DNA from: G963669175 sp964648415
GTDB taxonomy: Bacteria > Electryoneota > Electryoneia > Electryoneales > Electryoneaceae
Direction of reading: 5' to 3'
DNA length: 11,099 nt
Assembly (NCBI GenBank): GCA_964648415.1
Contig: CAZYOC010000148.1
Location: 1-11,099 of the forward strand
The position numbers and the translations under genes were made by a program. How positions within the stretch are numbered: position 1 is the first letter of the stretch; each line of letters starts with the position of its first letter. A model generated the notes under the pieces. It made no database searches. It saw only the letters and a program-made list of their open reading frames with translations, and was not told where the DNA came from. Below, one piece after another: positions 1 to 5,053 of the stretch.

Positions 1-2
1 GC

Positions 3-206
3 TTCACCATCCGCACCCCGGATGCCGACCGGCAGTTCTTCCAGCTCGCTTCCGGCATCCTCCACGCGATCGACACCGAATCCTTCCCGCCCAATCCCGG
101 CTGGCAGTGCTCCACCTGCCCTGTGCGCAAGGCATGTGTGTTACACAACCCGGCTGACATGTGTCAGTCGGGATCTGCTGGGCAGCGCATCCCGCTTAGT
201 GCATAA
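3..206 (+). CDS. C-terminal fragment of a RecB/Cas4-like PD-(D/E)XK nuclease (5' end outside the window)
   Basis: An open frame enters from the left edge and ends with TAA at 204-206, giving 67 residues. The fragment contains an aromatic-rich helix, a Phe-Pro-Pro-Asn-Pro-x-Trp turn and then a cysteine cluster of pattern Cx2Cx5C (WQCSTCPVRKAC). That layout is typical of the C-terminal Fe-S-binding region of RecB-type and Cas4-type PD-(D/E)XK exonucleases, where the last three cysteines join one upstream cysteine to hold a 4Fe-4S cluster. The catalytic D-(D/E)XK residues would lie upstream and cannot be seen. The roughly 30 residues after the last cysteine (HNPADMCQ onward) are low in features. 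Being next to an excisionase and an integrase suggests it belongs to the integrated element, as such nucleases are common in phages. A host RecB-like protein cannot be excluded. Confidence 0.6.
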   Translation, partial: FTIRTPDADRQFFQLASGILHAIDTESFPPNPGWQCSTCPVRKACVLHNPADMCQSGSAGQRIPLSA

Positions 207-326
207 CAGCGCGAAGATCGCGGCGCAACATGATGCGTCGCAGCCGCTGAAATCCCCTCACCGCACCCACTGAAGACTGACCTGACGGACTTGTTGTACA
301 GCCATATGGGAAAACGGAGAAACCTG

Positions 327-360
327 GTGTGATTCAGGCCGAAAAAGGCCGTTATCACAC
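327..360 (+). promoter_or_regulatory. Hairpin/operator-like inverted repeat in the control region upstream of the excisionase
   Basis: GTGTGAT (327-333) is perfectly complementary to ATCACAC (354-360). Inside it a second arm pair GGCC (337-340)/GGCC (347-350) encloses a GAAAAA loop, with a 3-by-3 internal loop between. The dyad could be a repressor or excisionase binding site, or an RNA hairpin. The remainder of the 312-bp gap at 207-518 shows no convincing gene. It is AT-richer than its surroundings and holds a candidate promoter and the ribosome binding site of the next gene. No further repeats were recognised there. Confidence 0.4.
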
Positions 361-380
361 GATTATATGGCAAGTTATAA
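352..380 (+). promoter_or_regulatory. Candidate sigma70 promoter for the excisionase-integrase pair
   Basis: TTATCA (352-357) and TTATAA (375-380) are separated by 17 bp, a reasonable -35/-10 pair. The -35 box lies inside the right arm of the 327-360 inverted repeat, so a protein bound there would block RNA polymerase. The boxes are only moderate matches, and the AT-rich stretch offers alternatives such as TATAAA one base further on. Confidence 0.3.
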
Positions 381-518
381 AAACGTGAACAAAACCGGGG
401 TGCGCCGTGGAGTAATACTATGGACGGCAAAAGAACGGGACCATTCGTGACAGATTGGCCCTACTGATCGCCTTCCCTTTAACACTTCCAAGTTTCATCC
501 AACCTGAGGAGAAGAACC

Positions 519-776
519 ATGAGTAACAAGAGTCCGCGTAGTAACTCTCTCTGCCGCTGGCCTGGTCATGACAGCATTCTGCTGAAAGTCAAAGACGTCG
601 CAGAATTGTTGGGTGTCCACACCAACACGATTTACAACTGGGTTGCCGACGGCGAGATGGAGTGCGTTCGTCTGCCTGGGAACAAGATCACGTTCACGTA
701 TGACCAGGTTCAGGACTTCATCAACAACCGGCGTGACCGCGCCACTGGTAATTGGTCTGGACTGAACGCGGCGTAA
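519..776 (+). CDS. Excisionase-like MerR-type helix-turn-helix DNA-binding protein
   Basis: An 85-residue protein starting at ATG 519 after a strong ribosome binding site (GAGGAGA at 506-512, about 6 nt spacing). Residues 22-70 match the small winged-HTH fold of the HTH_17/excisionase family: LKVKDVAELLGVHTNTIYNW is the HTH, followed by a wing with basic residues and a YDQVQDFINNR tail. Proteins of this type bind element ends and direct excision, or act as transcriptional switches of integrative elements. The basic N-terminal 20 residues lie outside the domain. The stop codon is 12 bp before the integrase start and abuts its ribosome binding site, so the two genes are almost certainly co-transcribed. 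Recombination directionality factor is the preferred role, but AlpA-like regulator is equally compatible with the fold. Confidence 0.75.
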   Translation: MSNKSPRSNSLCRWPGHDSILLKVKDVAELLGVHTNTIYNWVADGEMECVRLPGNKITFTYDQVQDFINNRRDRATGNWSGLNAA

Positions 777-788
777 AGGAGCATTCCA

Positions 789-1832
789 TTGGCACATCTA
801 CGAACACGAAAGGCCAAGGATGGCCGAACCATCTACCATGCCTGCTTTTGGTATGCAGGAAGCAACCGAACCAAAAGTCTGGGCAAGGTAACGAAACGTA
901 AAGCAGAAAAGCTGCTGAAAGCTATCGAGCTTGATATCATAAGCGGCAAGTTAAACATCAGTTCAAATGAACAACATGAAATATGGATAGATAAGTTCAA
1001 TGAAGTATATGATAATTACTCAGCGCAGATGCTGGCACCAAAAACAGCACGTATGGACAGGGATATTCTTCAGAAGTTCAAAGAATATGTCGGCGACATA
1101 AAACTTAAAAATGTTAATCAAGATGATGTCGAAAACTACCTTGGGCATCGACTGACTACACTTGCAAAGGCGTCTGTGAACATTGAGCTAAGGCGGTTGA
1201 AATCAGTCTTCAACCGGGCCATTGAATGGGGGTACATCCAGTCTAACCCTGCCAGTCATCTGAAGCAGTATAAGGTCAAGCAGAGTAACGTCCCGGAATA
1301 CCTGGAGCTTGACCAGATTGCTAAGCTTCGTGAAGCATTCAAGGATAGTCGCCTTGAAGGGATGGTCGAGTTTTTTCTGTTGACAGGAGCTCGGCTACGT
1401 GAAGTGGTGTACCTGATGAGTGAAGACATTGACACGAAGAACCAGGTCATTCACTTCCGCGGCAGCAAGACCAAGTCAGGCAGGAACAGATCAATCAGTT
1501 ATGGTGATAAACCGGAACTTGTTACGCTGATTGAAAGGTTATCCCTTGAGGCCGATATGCCAGTCTTCAGATCCTCGCGGTTTCCTGACAAGCCTTGGGA
1601 TCCTGATTACATCGGCCGCCGCATATCAAGGACCATGAATGAACTCGGTATGCCTTGGGCGAGTGTGCATACACTGCGGCACACGTTCGCTTCCCACATG
1701 TTAATAGCGGGAGTGTCAATCTACCTCGTCAGCAGGCTGCTTGGACATCATTCCATCCGGGTGACTGAAGAAGTGTACGGTCACCTTTCCCAGAAGGCCG
1801 CGGCACGGGCTCTGGGAGAGCTACCGTACTAA
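789..1832 (+). CDS. Tyrosine recombinase (integrase) of an integrative element
   Basis: A 347-residue tyrosine recombinase using a TTG start at 789, preceded by AAGGAG at 776-781. It has an N-terminal arm-binding-like segment (about 1-60), a SAM-like core-binding domain (about 65-160) and a C-terminal catalytic domain (about 170-340). The catalytic set is complete: Arg202 in TGARLRE, a Lys at 227 or 229 in the beta-hairpin GSKTKSG, His294 and Arg297 in HTLRH, His320 in LLGHH and the nucleophile Tyr330 in EEVYGHL. Length and architecture fit phage or island integrases rather than XerC/D. The gene is visibly AT-richer (especially 940-1160) than the chromosomal genes to its right, consistent with horizontal transfer. 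It reads toward the 3' end of a tRNA-Arg gene 93 bp away, the probable target. It appears intact. Confidence 0.93.
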   Translation: MAHLRTRKAKDGRTIYHACFWYAGSNRTKSLGKVTKRKAEKLLKAIELDIISGKLNISSNEQHEIWIDKFNEVYDNYSAQMLAPKTARMDRDILQKFKEYVGDIKLKNVNQDDVENYLGHRLTTLAKASVNIELRRLKSVFNRAIEWGYIQSNPASHLKQYKVKQSNVPEYLELDQIAKLREAFKDSRLEGMVEFFLLTGARLREVVYLMSEDIDTKNQVIHFRGSKTKSGRNRSISYGDKPELVTLIERLSLEADMPVFRSSRFPDKPWDPDYIGRRISRTMNELGMPWASVHTLRHTFASHMLIAGVSIYLVSRLLGHHSIRVTEEVYGHLSQKAAARALGELPY

Positions 1833-1858
1833 GATTCCGGGTCACAGGTGCACGGTTG

Positions 1859-1876
1859 GAAGTACATATGAAGTAC
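1859..1876. repeat. Two GAAGTAC direct repeats between integrase and tRNA
   Basis: GAAGTAC occurs at 1859-1865 and again at 1870-1876, 11 bp apart, close to one helical turn. This spacing on one face of the DNA, between an integrase stop codon and a tRNA target, would suit paired recombinase or accessory-protein binding sites near an attachment site. The repeats are short and could be chance. Confidence 0.25.
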
Positions 1877-1884
1877 GCATGGAA

Positions 1885-1922
1885 AAGGGCTTGTAGCACA
1901 ATCGCTACAAGCCCTTGTTTTT
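1885..1922. terminator. Bidirectional intrinsic terminator between integrase and tRNA-Arg
   Basis: A perfect 13-bp stem, AAGGGCTTGTAGC (1885-1897) against GCTACAAGCCCTT (1904-1916), with a 6-nt loop ACAATC. On the plus strand it is followed by GTTTTTCC and would end the integrase transcript. On the minus strand it is followed by TTTTCC and lies just after the tRNA 3' end. It therefore serves both convergent transcripts. Confidence 0.85.
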
Positions 1923-1924
1923 CC

Positions 1925-2001
1925 TGGTACCCGCGTCGGGATTCGAACCCAAGGCCTTCTGCTCCGGAGGCAGACGCTCTATCCAGCTGAGCTACGCGGG
2001 C
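1925..2001 (-). tRNA. tRNA-Arg (anticodon CCG)
   Basis: Read on the minus strand, the 77-nt sequence folds as a complete cloverleaf. Acceptor GCCCGCG pairs with CGCGGGT (one terminal G-U). The D arm is GCTC/GAGC. The anticodon stem TCTGC/GCAGA has loop CTCCGGA, giving anticodon CCG at positions 34-36. The T arm TTGGG/CCCGA has loop TTCGAAT. The discriminator is A and the 3' CCA is encoded. The 3' end faces the integrase gene, and integrase-adjacent tRNA 3' ends are classic attachment sites. The tRNA is intact, as expected because integration restores the 3' half. Confidence 0.96.
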
Positions 2002-2018
2002 CTACTGCTGTGCTTTGA

Positions 2019-2046
2019 AAATAAGGCATTTCGCTCCGCCTTGCAA
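2019..2046 (-). promoter_or_regulatory. Candidate promoter for tRNA-Arg
   Basis: On the minus strand TTGCAA (2041-2046) and TTATTT (2019-2024) are 16 bp apart, and transcription would start about 10 nt before the mature tRNA 5' end at 2001. Box quality is moderate. The position is right for a tRNA promoter. Confidence 0.35.
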
Positions 2047-2190
2047 AGGCGACAGCGAAGCGGAGACAAACCTAACCTCCGCGCCTCGTGAATGCAAGCG
2101 CTCCTGTTCCCGCCGTGAGAGCACGACTTTGGACCGTCTCGCCTTGTTATCCCCAAGGGGGGGCAAATCAATCAAAATCGCCTCGCTCGC

Positions 2191-2219
2191 TTGCCTTTTT
2201 CCTTCGGCGATACTATACT
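2191..2219 (+). promoter_or_regulatory. Sigma70-type promoter for the outer-membrane protein gene
   Basis: TTGCCT (2191-2196), a 17-bp spacer and TATACT (2214-2219). A start site near 2226 would leave a leader of about 25 nt to the ATG at 2253. This rules out upstream in-frame starts such as 2088. The spacing and -10 sequence match the other two promoters seen in this window. Confidence 0.6.
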
Positions 2220-2252
2220 GAAACTGGTGGGCGGGAACAGATGGAGCACGGT

Positions 2253-3326
2253 ATGGAGTACTCTACCCTCACAGGACACCCCTTCCGGATGCGACTTCTT
2301 CTGCTTGCCGCCATCCTGCTCTTCCCGACGACCCCCGCGGTGTCACAGACCAGCGGCTACCAGCAGATCGACCAGGAGCTCGCCATGCTCCAGCGTCCTT
2401 CGCTGATCCTGAGCGCCGGCTACACCGGAGCCAAATGGAATATCAGCAATCTGGATCCGTACGACATGGCGTCGTATGGCCGCAACCTGGCCTTCATCAA
2501 TCTGGGGCTGCACCACCCTCTGATTACCCTCGGCGAAGCGTTTGACGTGATCCAGGTACCCAGCCTGACGCTTTCCACTAACTTCGGGTATGGCGATCGC
2601 AGCAGCAAATACGTCGAGTACATCCCGGCCATGGTGAAGGAGATCCCGTACCTGCGCACCAGCGCCTGGGCGACGTTTTTCGAGTACACTTCGTTTCGGT
2701 GGCGCAGTGAGTATTACAACGTTAACGTGACCAACCCGCAGGGTTTTCTTGCGTTCGGTTACGGCAGCCGGGACCGTGGCGCGGCCAGCCATGAGACGGT
2801 GGATATGGGGTGTACGTTGCGCGATATCGAGTTCGGCCTGATCGGCTCGCCGGATGGGCGGGACCATATCACCATGATCGAGGTGGGGTATTTTTACAAC
2901 TACTGGCAGCGTCCGTTGGCGGTCCCGGATGGCGGTATCTGGGCCGAGCCGTCCGTGTTTCACCCGGAATTTATCTTCCAGGGAATGTATGTCTTCCTGA
3001 ACACAGACCTCCATGAAGGCGAGATGCCCGTGTTCGTCCAGTTCGGCATCAAGGCGGGGTCCGGGGTGATCCGTACCCGGGAAGTGATGGGGCATGATTA
3101 TTTTCTGAGCGGAGAAGCGCTGGAAGGCAGCATGTTCGGGCTGGACTTCCGGGTGTCGATGGAGCGGGAGATAGTGGAGGACATGCTGGTGGGCCTGGCG
3201 TTTCAGGGGCAGATCCGCAAGATCGACCCGACGTATGAGTCCGGCGACACTGTGCAGCCCACCTACCTGCGCGGATCGGATTCCCGGCTGCGGGTGCAGC
3301 TATTCTCACGGTATGTCCTGTTCTAA
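2253..3326 (+). CDS. Putative outer-membrane beta-barrel protein, family not recognised
   Basis: About 357 residues from ATG 2253. A signal peptide is clear: basic MR, then LLLLAAILLFP, then a likely signal peptidase I site AVS|QT around residue 31. The mature part alternates polar and aromatic/hydrophobic residues in strand-like stretches and ends in LFSRYVLF, a C-terminal Phe typical of BAM-assembled outer-membrane barrels. No cysteine-rich or catalytic motif is visible and I do not recognise a family. The start was chosen because GGAG at 2243-2246 sits 6 nt before ATG 2253. ATG 2241 and ATG 2289 are alternatives, the last giving a compact textbook signal peptide but a poorly spaced ribosome binding site. 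The gene has its own promoter and no co-oriented close neighbour, so it looks monocistronic. Function (pore, transporter or structural) is unknown. Confidence 0.7.
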   Translation: MEYSTLTGHPFRMRLLLLAAILLFPTTPAVSQTSGYQQIDQELAMLQRPSLILSAGYTGAKWNISNLDPYDMASYGRNLAFINLGLHHPLITLGEAFDVIQVPSLTLSTNFGYGDRSSKYVEYIPAMVKEIPYLRTSAWATFFEYTSFRWRSEYYNVNVTNPQGFLAFGYGSRDRGAASHETVDMGCTLRDIEFGLIGSPDGRDHITMIEVGYFYNYWQRPLAVPDGGIWAEPSVFHPEFIFQGMYVFLNTDLHEGEMPVFVQFGIKAGSGVIRTREVMGHDYFLSGEALEGSMFGLDFRVSMEREIVEDMLVGLAFQGQIRKIDPTYESGDTVQPTYLRGSDSRLRVQLFSRYVLF

Positions 3327-3410
3327 CCCGGATATTTCACGAGTATTCATGCTTCGTTAACATAACCCTTGATATAGAATCGGTTTAAACGGTTTTCGGG
3401 GTTAAATCAC

Positions 3411-3439
3411 TTGACGACAGTTTGTTGTTGTTTTATACA
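3411..3439 (+). promoter_or_regulatory. Strong sigma70-type promoter upstream of selD
   Basis: TTGACG (3411-3416), a 17-bp spacer and TATACA (3434-3439): five of six and four to five of six consensus matches. The predicted start near 3446 gives an unusually long leader of about 360 nt before selD at 3809. No other gene in between was recognised. Confidence 0.55.
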
Positions 3440-3650
3440 ACCCGCTGCCGGGGTTGTCAAAGAGGGCGAAATTGACTCCCCCGATCACAGCAGGAGGGCA
3501 GGCTCTGCGCGGGGATGACAGCATATAGTGGCATGGCCCGGTTTGCTGTGCGCTTTCGAGCGGTCTGAAATCACGATCAGCGATGGATAACGCCGGATGG
3601 ATCTGCGGTGAACGTAGTCGAGCAAGCCGGGATAAGCGGGCGCATTGCCC

Positions 3651-3677
3651 CTATCATGGGCGGGACGCCCGTGCTAC
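3651..3677. repeat. REP-like palindromic repeat, copy 1
   Basis: A short dyad GGGCG-GGA-CGCCC, extended by CAT/GTG pairing, followed by GTGCTAC. The 27-bp stretch recurs at 10274-10300 with a single mismatch (T/C at the seventh base). One reading frame through it gives the peptide HGRDARAT, which I recall as a recurrent string in spurious predicted proteins of several environmental phyla where this palindrome is dispersed. It is likely a mobile or RNA-hairpin intergenic element, here inside the selD leader. Confidence 0.65.
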
Positions 3678-3791
3678 GAGCGTGATGGGACATTTCAAGC
3701 GAGCATCCGTACAAAACAGTGGATTCGGCTTGTTCCCACACCGCATCTGCATTAGATTAGCGGCATTGGTTAAGACGGCTTCAGTATTCAC

Positions 3792-3807
3792 TGTGGGATC
3801 TTCCACA
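3792..3807 (+). promoter_or_regulatory. Hairpin covering the selD ribosome binding site
   Basis: TGTGG (3792-3796) pairs with CCACA (3803-3807) around loop GATCTT. The only purine-rich ribosome binding candidate for selD, GGGA at 3795-3798, lies partly in the stem, and the stem ends one base before the ATG. It may limit translation initiation. The stem is short, so this is suggestive only. Confidence 0.3.
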
Positions 3808-3808
3808 C

Positions 3809-4873
3809 ATGACAGCGAACGGCATGAAGAACGGTTTCCGGCTGACGGGGTTTTCCCGTTGTGTCGGCTGAGCGTCCAAGCTTGATCCGGCGGCGCTGGA
3901 TCGTATCCTGAAAGACCTGCCCAAATCGGCGGACCCGAACCTGCTGGTGGGGACAACTTCGCCCGATGACGCGGGCGTATACCGCCTGCAGGACAACCTC
4001 GCGCTGGTGCAGACGCTGGACTTCTTTACGCCGGTTGTAGACGATCCCTATGACTACGGGCGCATCTCCGCGGCGAACAGCCTGTCGGATGTTTACGCCA
4101 TGGGCGGGCGACCGATCACCGCCATGAACATCGTGTCGTTCCCGCACGGCGACTTGCCCGAAGAGGTGCTGACCAGTATTCTTCGCGGCGGGTTCGACGT
4201 GTGCGATGAAGCGGGTGTGGCGGTCTGCGGAGGCCATTCGGTCACCGACAAAGAGCTGAAATTCGGCCTGTCGGTCACCGGGCTGGTGGATCCCGCCAAG
4301 ATGCTGACCAAGGGCGGCGCACGTCCCGGCGACAGGCTGGTGCTGACCAAGCCGCTGGGCAACGGGTTGATCGCCAACGCCATGATAAATGACGCCGATG
4401 TAGCGGAAGCGGTGAAGGCCTCGACCGCGATCATGGCCCGTTTGAACCGGGTGGCGTCGGAAGCCGCGGTGGCGGTGGGCGCCCATGCCGCTACGGATGT
4501 CACCGGGTTCGGCCTGCTCGGTCACGCCCGCGAGATGGCGGAGGCCGGCGATGTTACGTTCCACATTAACGCCTCGGCGTTGCCGGTGATCGAGGGGGCC
4601 ATGTGGGTGGCGGAATCGGGATCCTACTATTCCGGTGGAGAGCGGCGCAACCGCAGCTTCGTGGACCCGGTACTGGATATGGAGGATTCGGTTCCGGAAC
4701 CGTTGCAGCGTCTGCTGGCGGACCCTCAAACCTCCGGAGGCCTGCTGTTGGCTCTCCCGCCTGATCGGGTCGAAACATTTATGACCCAACTGCATCAAGT
4801 AAATGAGGATGCCTGGGATATTGGCTACGTAGAAGATGCGAGCGATGTGAGACTGGTCATTCGAAAGGTGTGA
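3809..4873 (+). CDS. selD: Selenide, water dikinase (selenophosphate synthetase), itself a selenoprotein with in-frame UGA
   Basis: SelD makes selenophosphate from selenide and ATP, the selenium donor for Sec-tRNA and selenouridine. Reading TGA at 3869-3871 as selenocysteine gives 354 residues, a normal SelD length. The active-site segment reads CVG-Sec21-ASK24-L, so Sec21 and Lys24 keep the three-residue spacing of Cys17/Lys20 in E. coli SelD. Further family motifs follow in order: PDDAGVY (52-58, metal/ATP), SLSDVYAMGGRP (91-102), GGHS (141-144), TKPLGNG (180-186), TDVTGFGLLGH (229-239) and DPQTSGG (305-311). Without recoding, the frame would appear to begin only after codon 46 and lack the catalytic residues. 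ATG 3809 is preferred; ATG 3824 also precedes the Sec codon. No other selenium gene is in the window, so selA, selB and selC must be elsewhere. Confidence 0.95.
3869..3902 (+). promoter_or_regulatory. Selenocysteine UGA codon with bacterial SECIS-like hairpin
   Basis: Immediately after the UGA (3869-3871) the mRNA can form an 8-bp hairpin: GATCCGGC (3884-3891) against GCTGGATC (3895-3902), with one G-U pair and loop GGC (3892-3894). The loop begins 20 nt after the UGA and opens with GG. Known bacterial SECIS elements lie directly downstream of the UGA within the coding frame, with a small apical loop carrying an early G, so spacing and shape fit. It would be the SelB binding site that recodes the stop. 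Pairing was drawn by eye. Confidence 0.65.
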
Positions 4874-4882
4874 CACAGCTAC

Positions 4883-4911
4883 TTGTAATATGAATGATTC
4901 GACCGTATACT
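4883..4911 (+). promoter_or_regulatory. Sigma70-type promoter for the giant beta-helix/FN3 gene
   Basis: TTGTAA (4883-4888), a 17-bp spacer and TATACT (4906-4911), starting only 10 bp after the selD stop codon. Transcription would begin near 4918, exactly where the structured leader starts. This separates the giant gene from selD despite the short gap. Confidence 0.6.
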
Positions 4912-4917
4912 CCTGCC

Positions 4918-5050
4918 AGGTGAAGAACCTCTTGGGAGGGGTTGCAAATCACCGATGGTAACGCCCACTGGGCCGGTTCAGCGATCTCCGGCCGGGCAGT
5001 TCCGGTGCGAATACCTCGTTGTGTGCCGCTTTCCTGCAACCTAAGGGGGG
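4918..5050 (+). promoter_or_regulatory. Structured 5' leader RNA, candidate riboswitch or cis-regulatory element
   Basis: The predicted leader folds densely. A 5' hairpin AGGT (4918-4921)/ACCT (4927-4930) comes first. A long-range closing helix GGTTGCA (4940-4946)/TGCAACC (5035-5041) encloses 88 nt. Inside is a perfect 6-bp hairpin GGCCGG (4971-4976)/CCGGCC (4988-4993), extendable by GCCC (4963-4966)/GGGC (4994-4997), and then a GGT/ACC stem around GCGAAT (5004-5015). The ribosome binding site AAGGGGGG (5043-5050) starts one base after the closing helix. CCTCTT (4928-4933) can alternatively pair with AAGGGG (5043-5048), competing with the first hairpin and masking the site. No known riboswitch consensus (cobalamin, c-di-GMP, c-di-AMP, SAM, TPP, Moco) fits convincingly by eye. 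Confidence 0.45.
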
Positions 5051-5053
5051 TCT

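Larger units (their letters stand above)
3440..3808 (+). other. Long untranslated leader region of selD
   Basis: The 482-bp gap at 3327-3808 has no convincing gene. Its left part (3327-3410) is AT-rich with a possible weak stem TAACCC (3364-3369)/GGGTTA (3399-3404) after the barrel gene. From 3440 it would be the selD leader, containing a small GCAG/CTGC hairpin near 3500, a REP-like palindrome at 3651-3677 and a hairpin at the ribosome binding site. A 100-codon open frame at 3583-3885 overlaps the palindrome and selD and has no coding signs. I looked here for a tRNA-Sec and did not find one. Confidence 0.4.

Noticed and set aside
2088..2252. Longer N-terminus for the barrel protein starting at 2088
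   Set aside because: The promoter at 2191-2219 puts the transcript start after 2088, and the extra residues would bury the signal peptide 60-70 residues inside the protein.
2343..3095. 250-codon open frame antisense to the barrel protein
   Set aside because: The plus-strand product has a signal peptide, strand pattern and C-terminal Phe. The antisense frame has none of these and no start signals.
3583..3885. 100-codon plus-strand frame upstream of selD
   Set aside because: It runs through the REP-like palindrome (giving HGRDARAT) and overlaps the selD start in another frame. It has no ribosome binding site or motif.
3788..4876. 362-codon open frame antisense to selD
   Set aside because: selD on the plus strand has every family motif. 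The antisense product has no recognisable domain and spans the whole gene as a shadow.
4918..5050. Assignment of the leader RNA to cobalamin, c-di-GMP, c-di-AMP, SAM or Moco riboswitches
   Set aside because: Isolated fragments look similar (for example GGTGCGAATACC and ACCGATGG), but the ordered consensus blocks of each class are missing. Infernal against Rfam would settle it.
4874..5053. A tRNA-Sec (selC) next to selD
   Set aside because: No UCA anticodon loop with an extended acceptor and long variable arm is found here or in 3327-3808. The CAAATC string near 4945 does not give the right anticodon.
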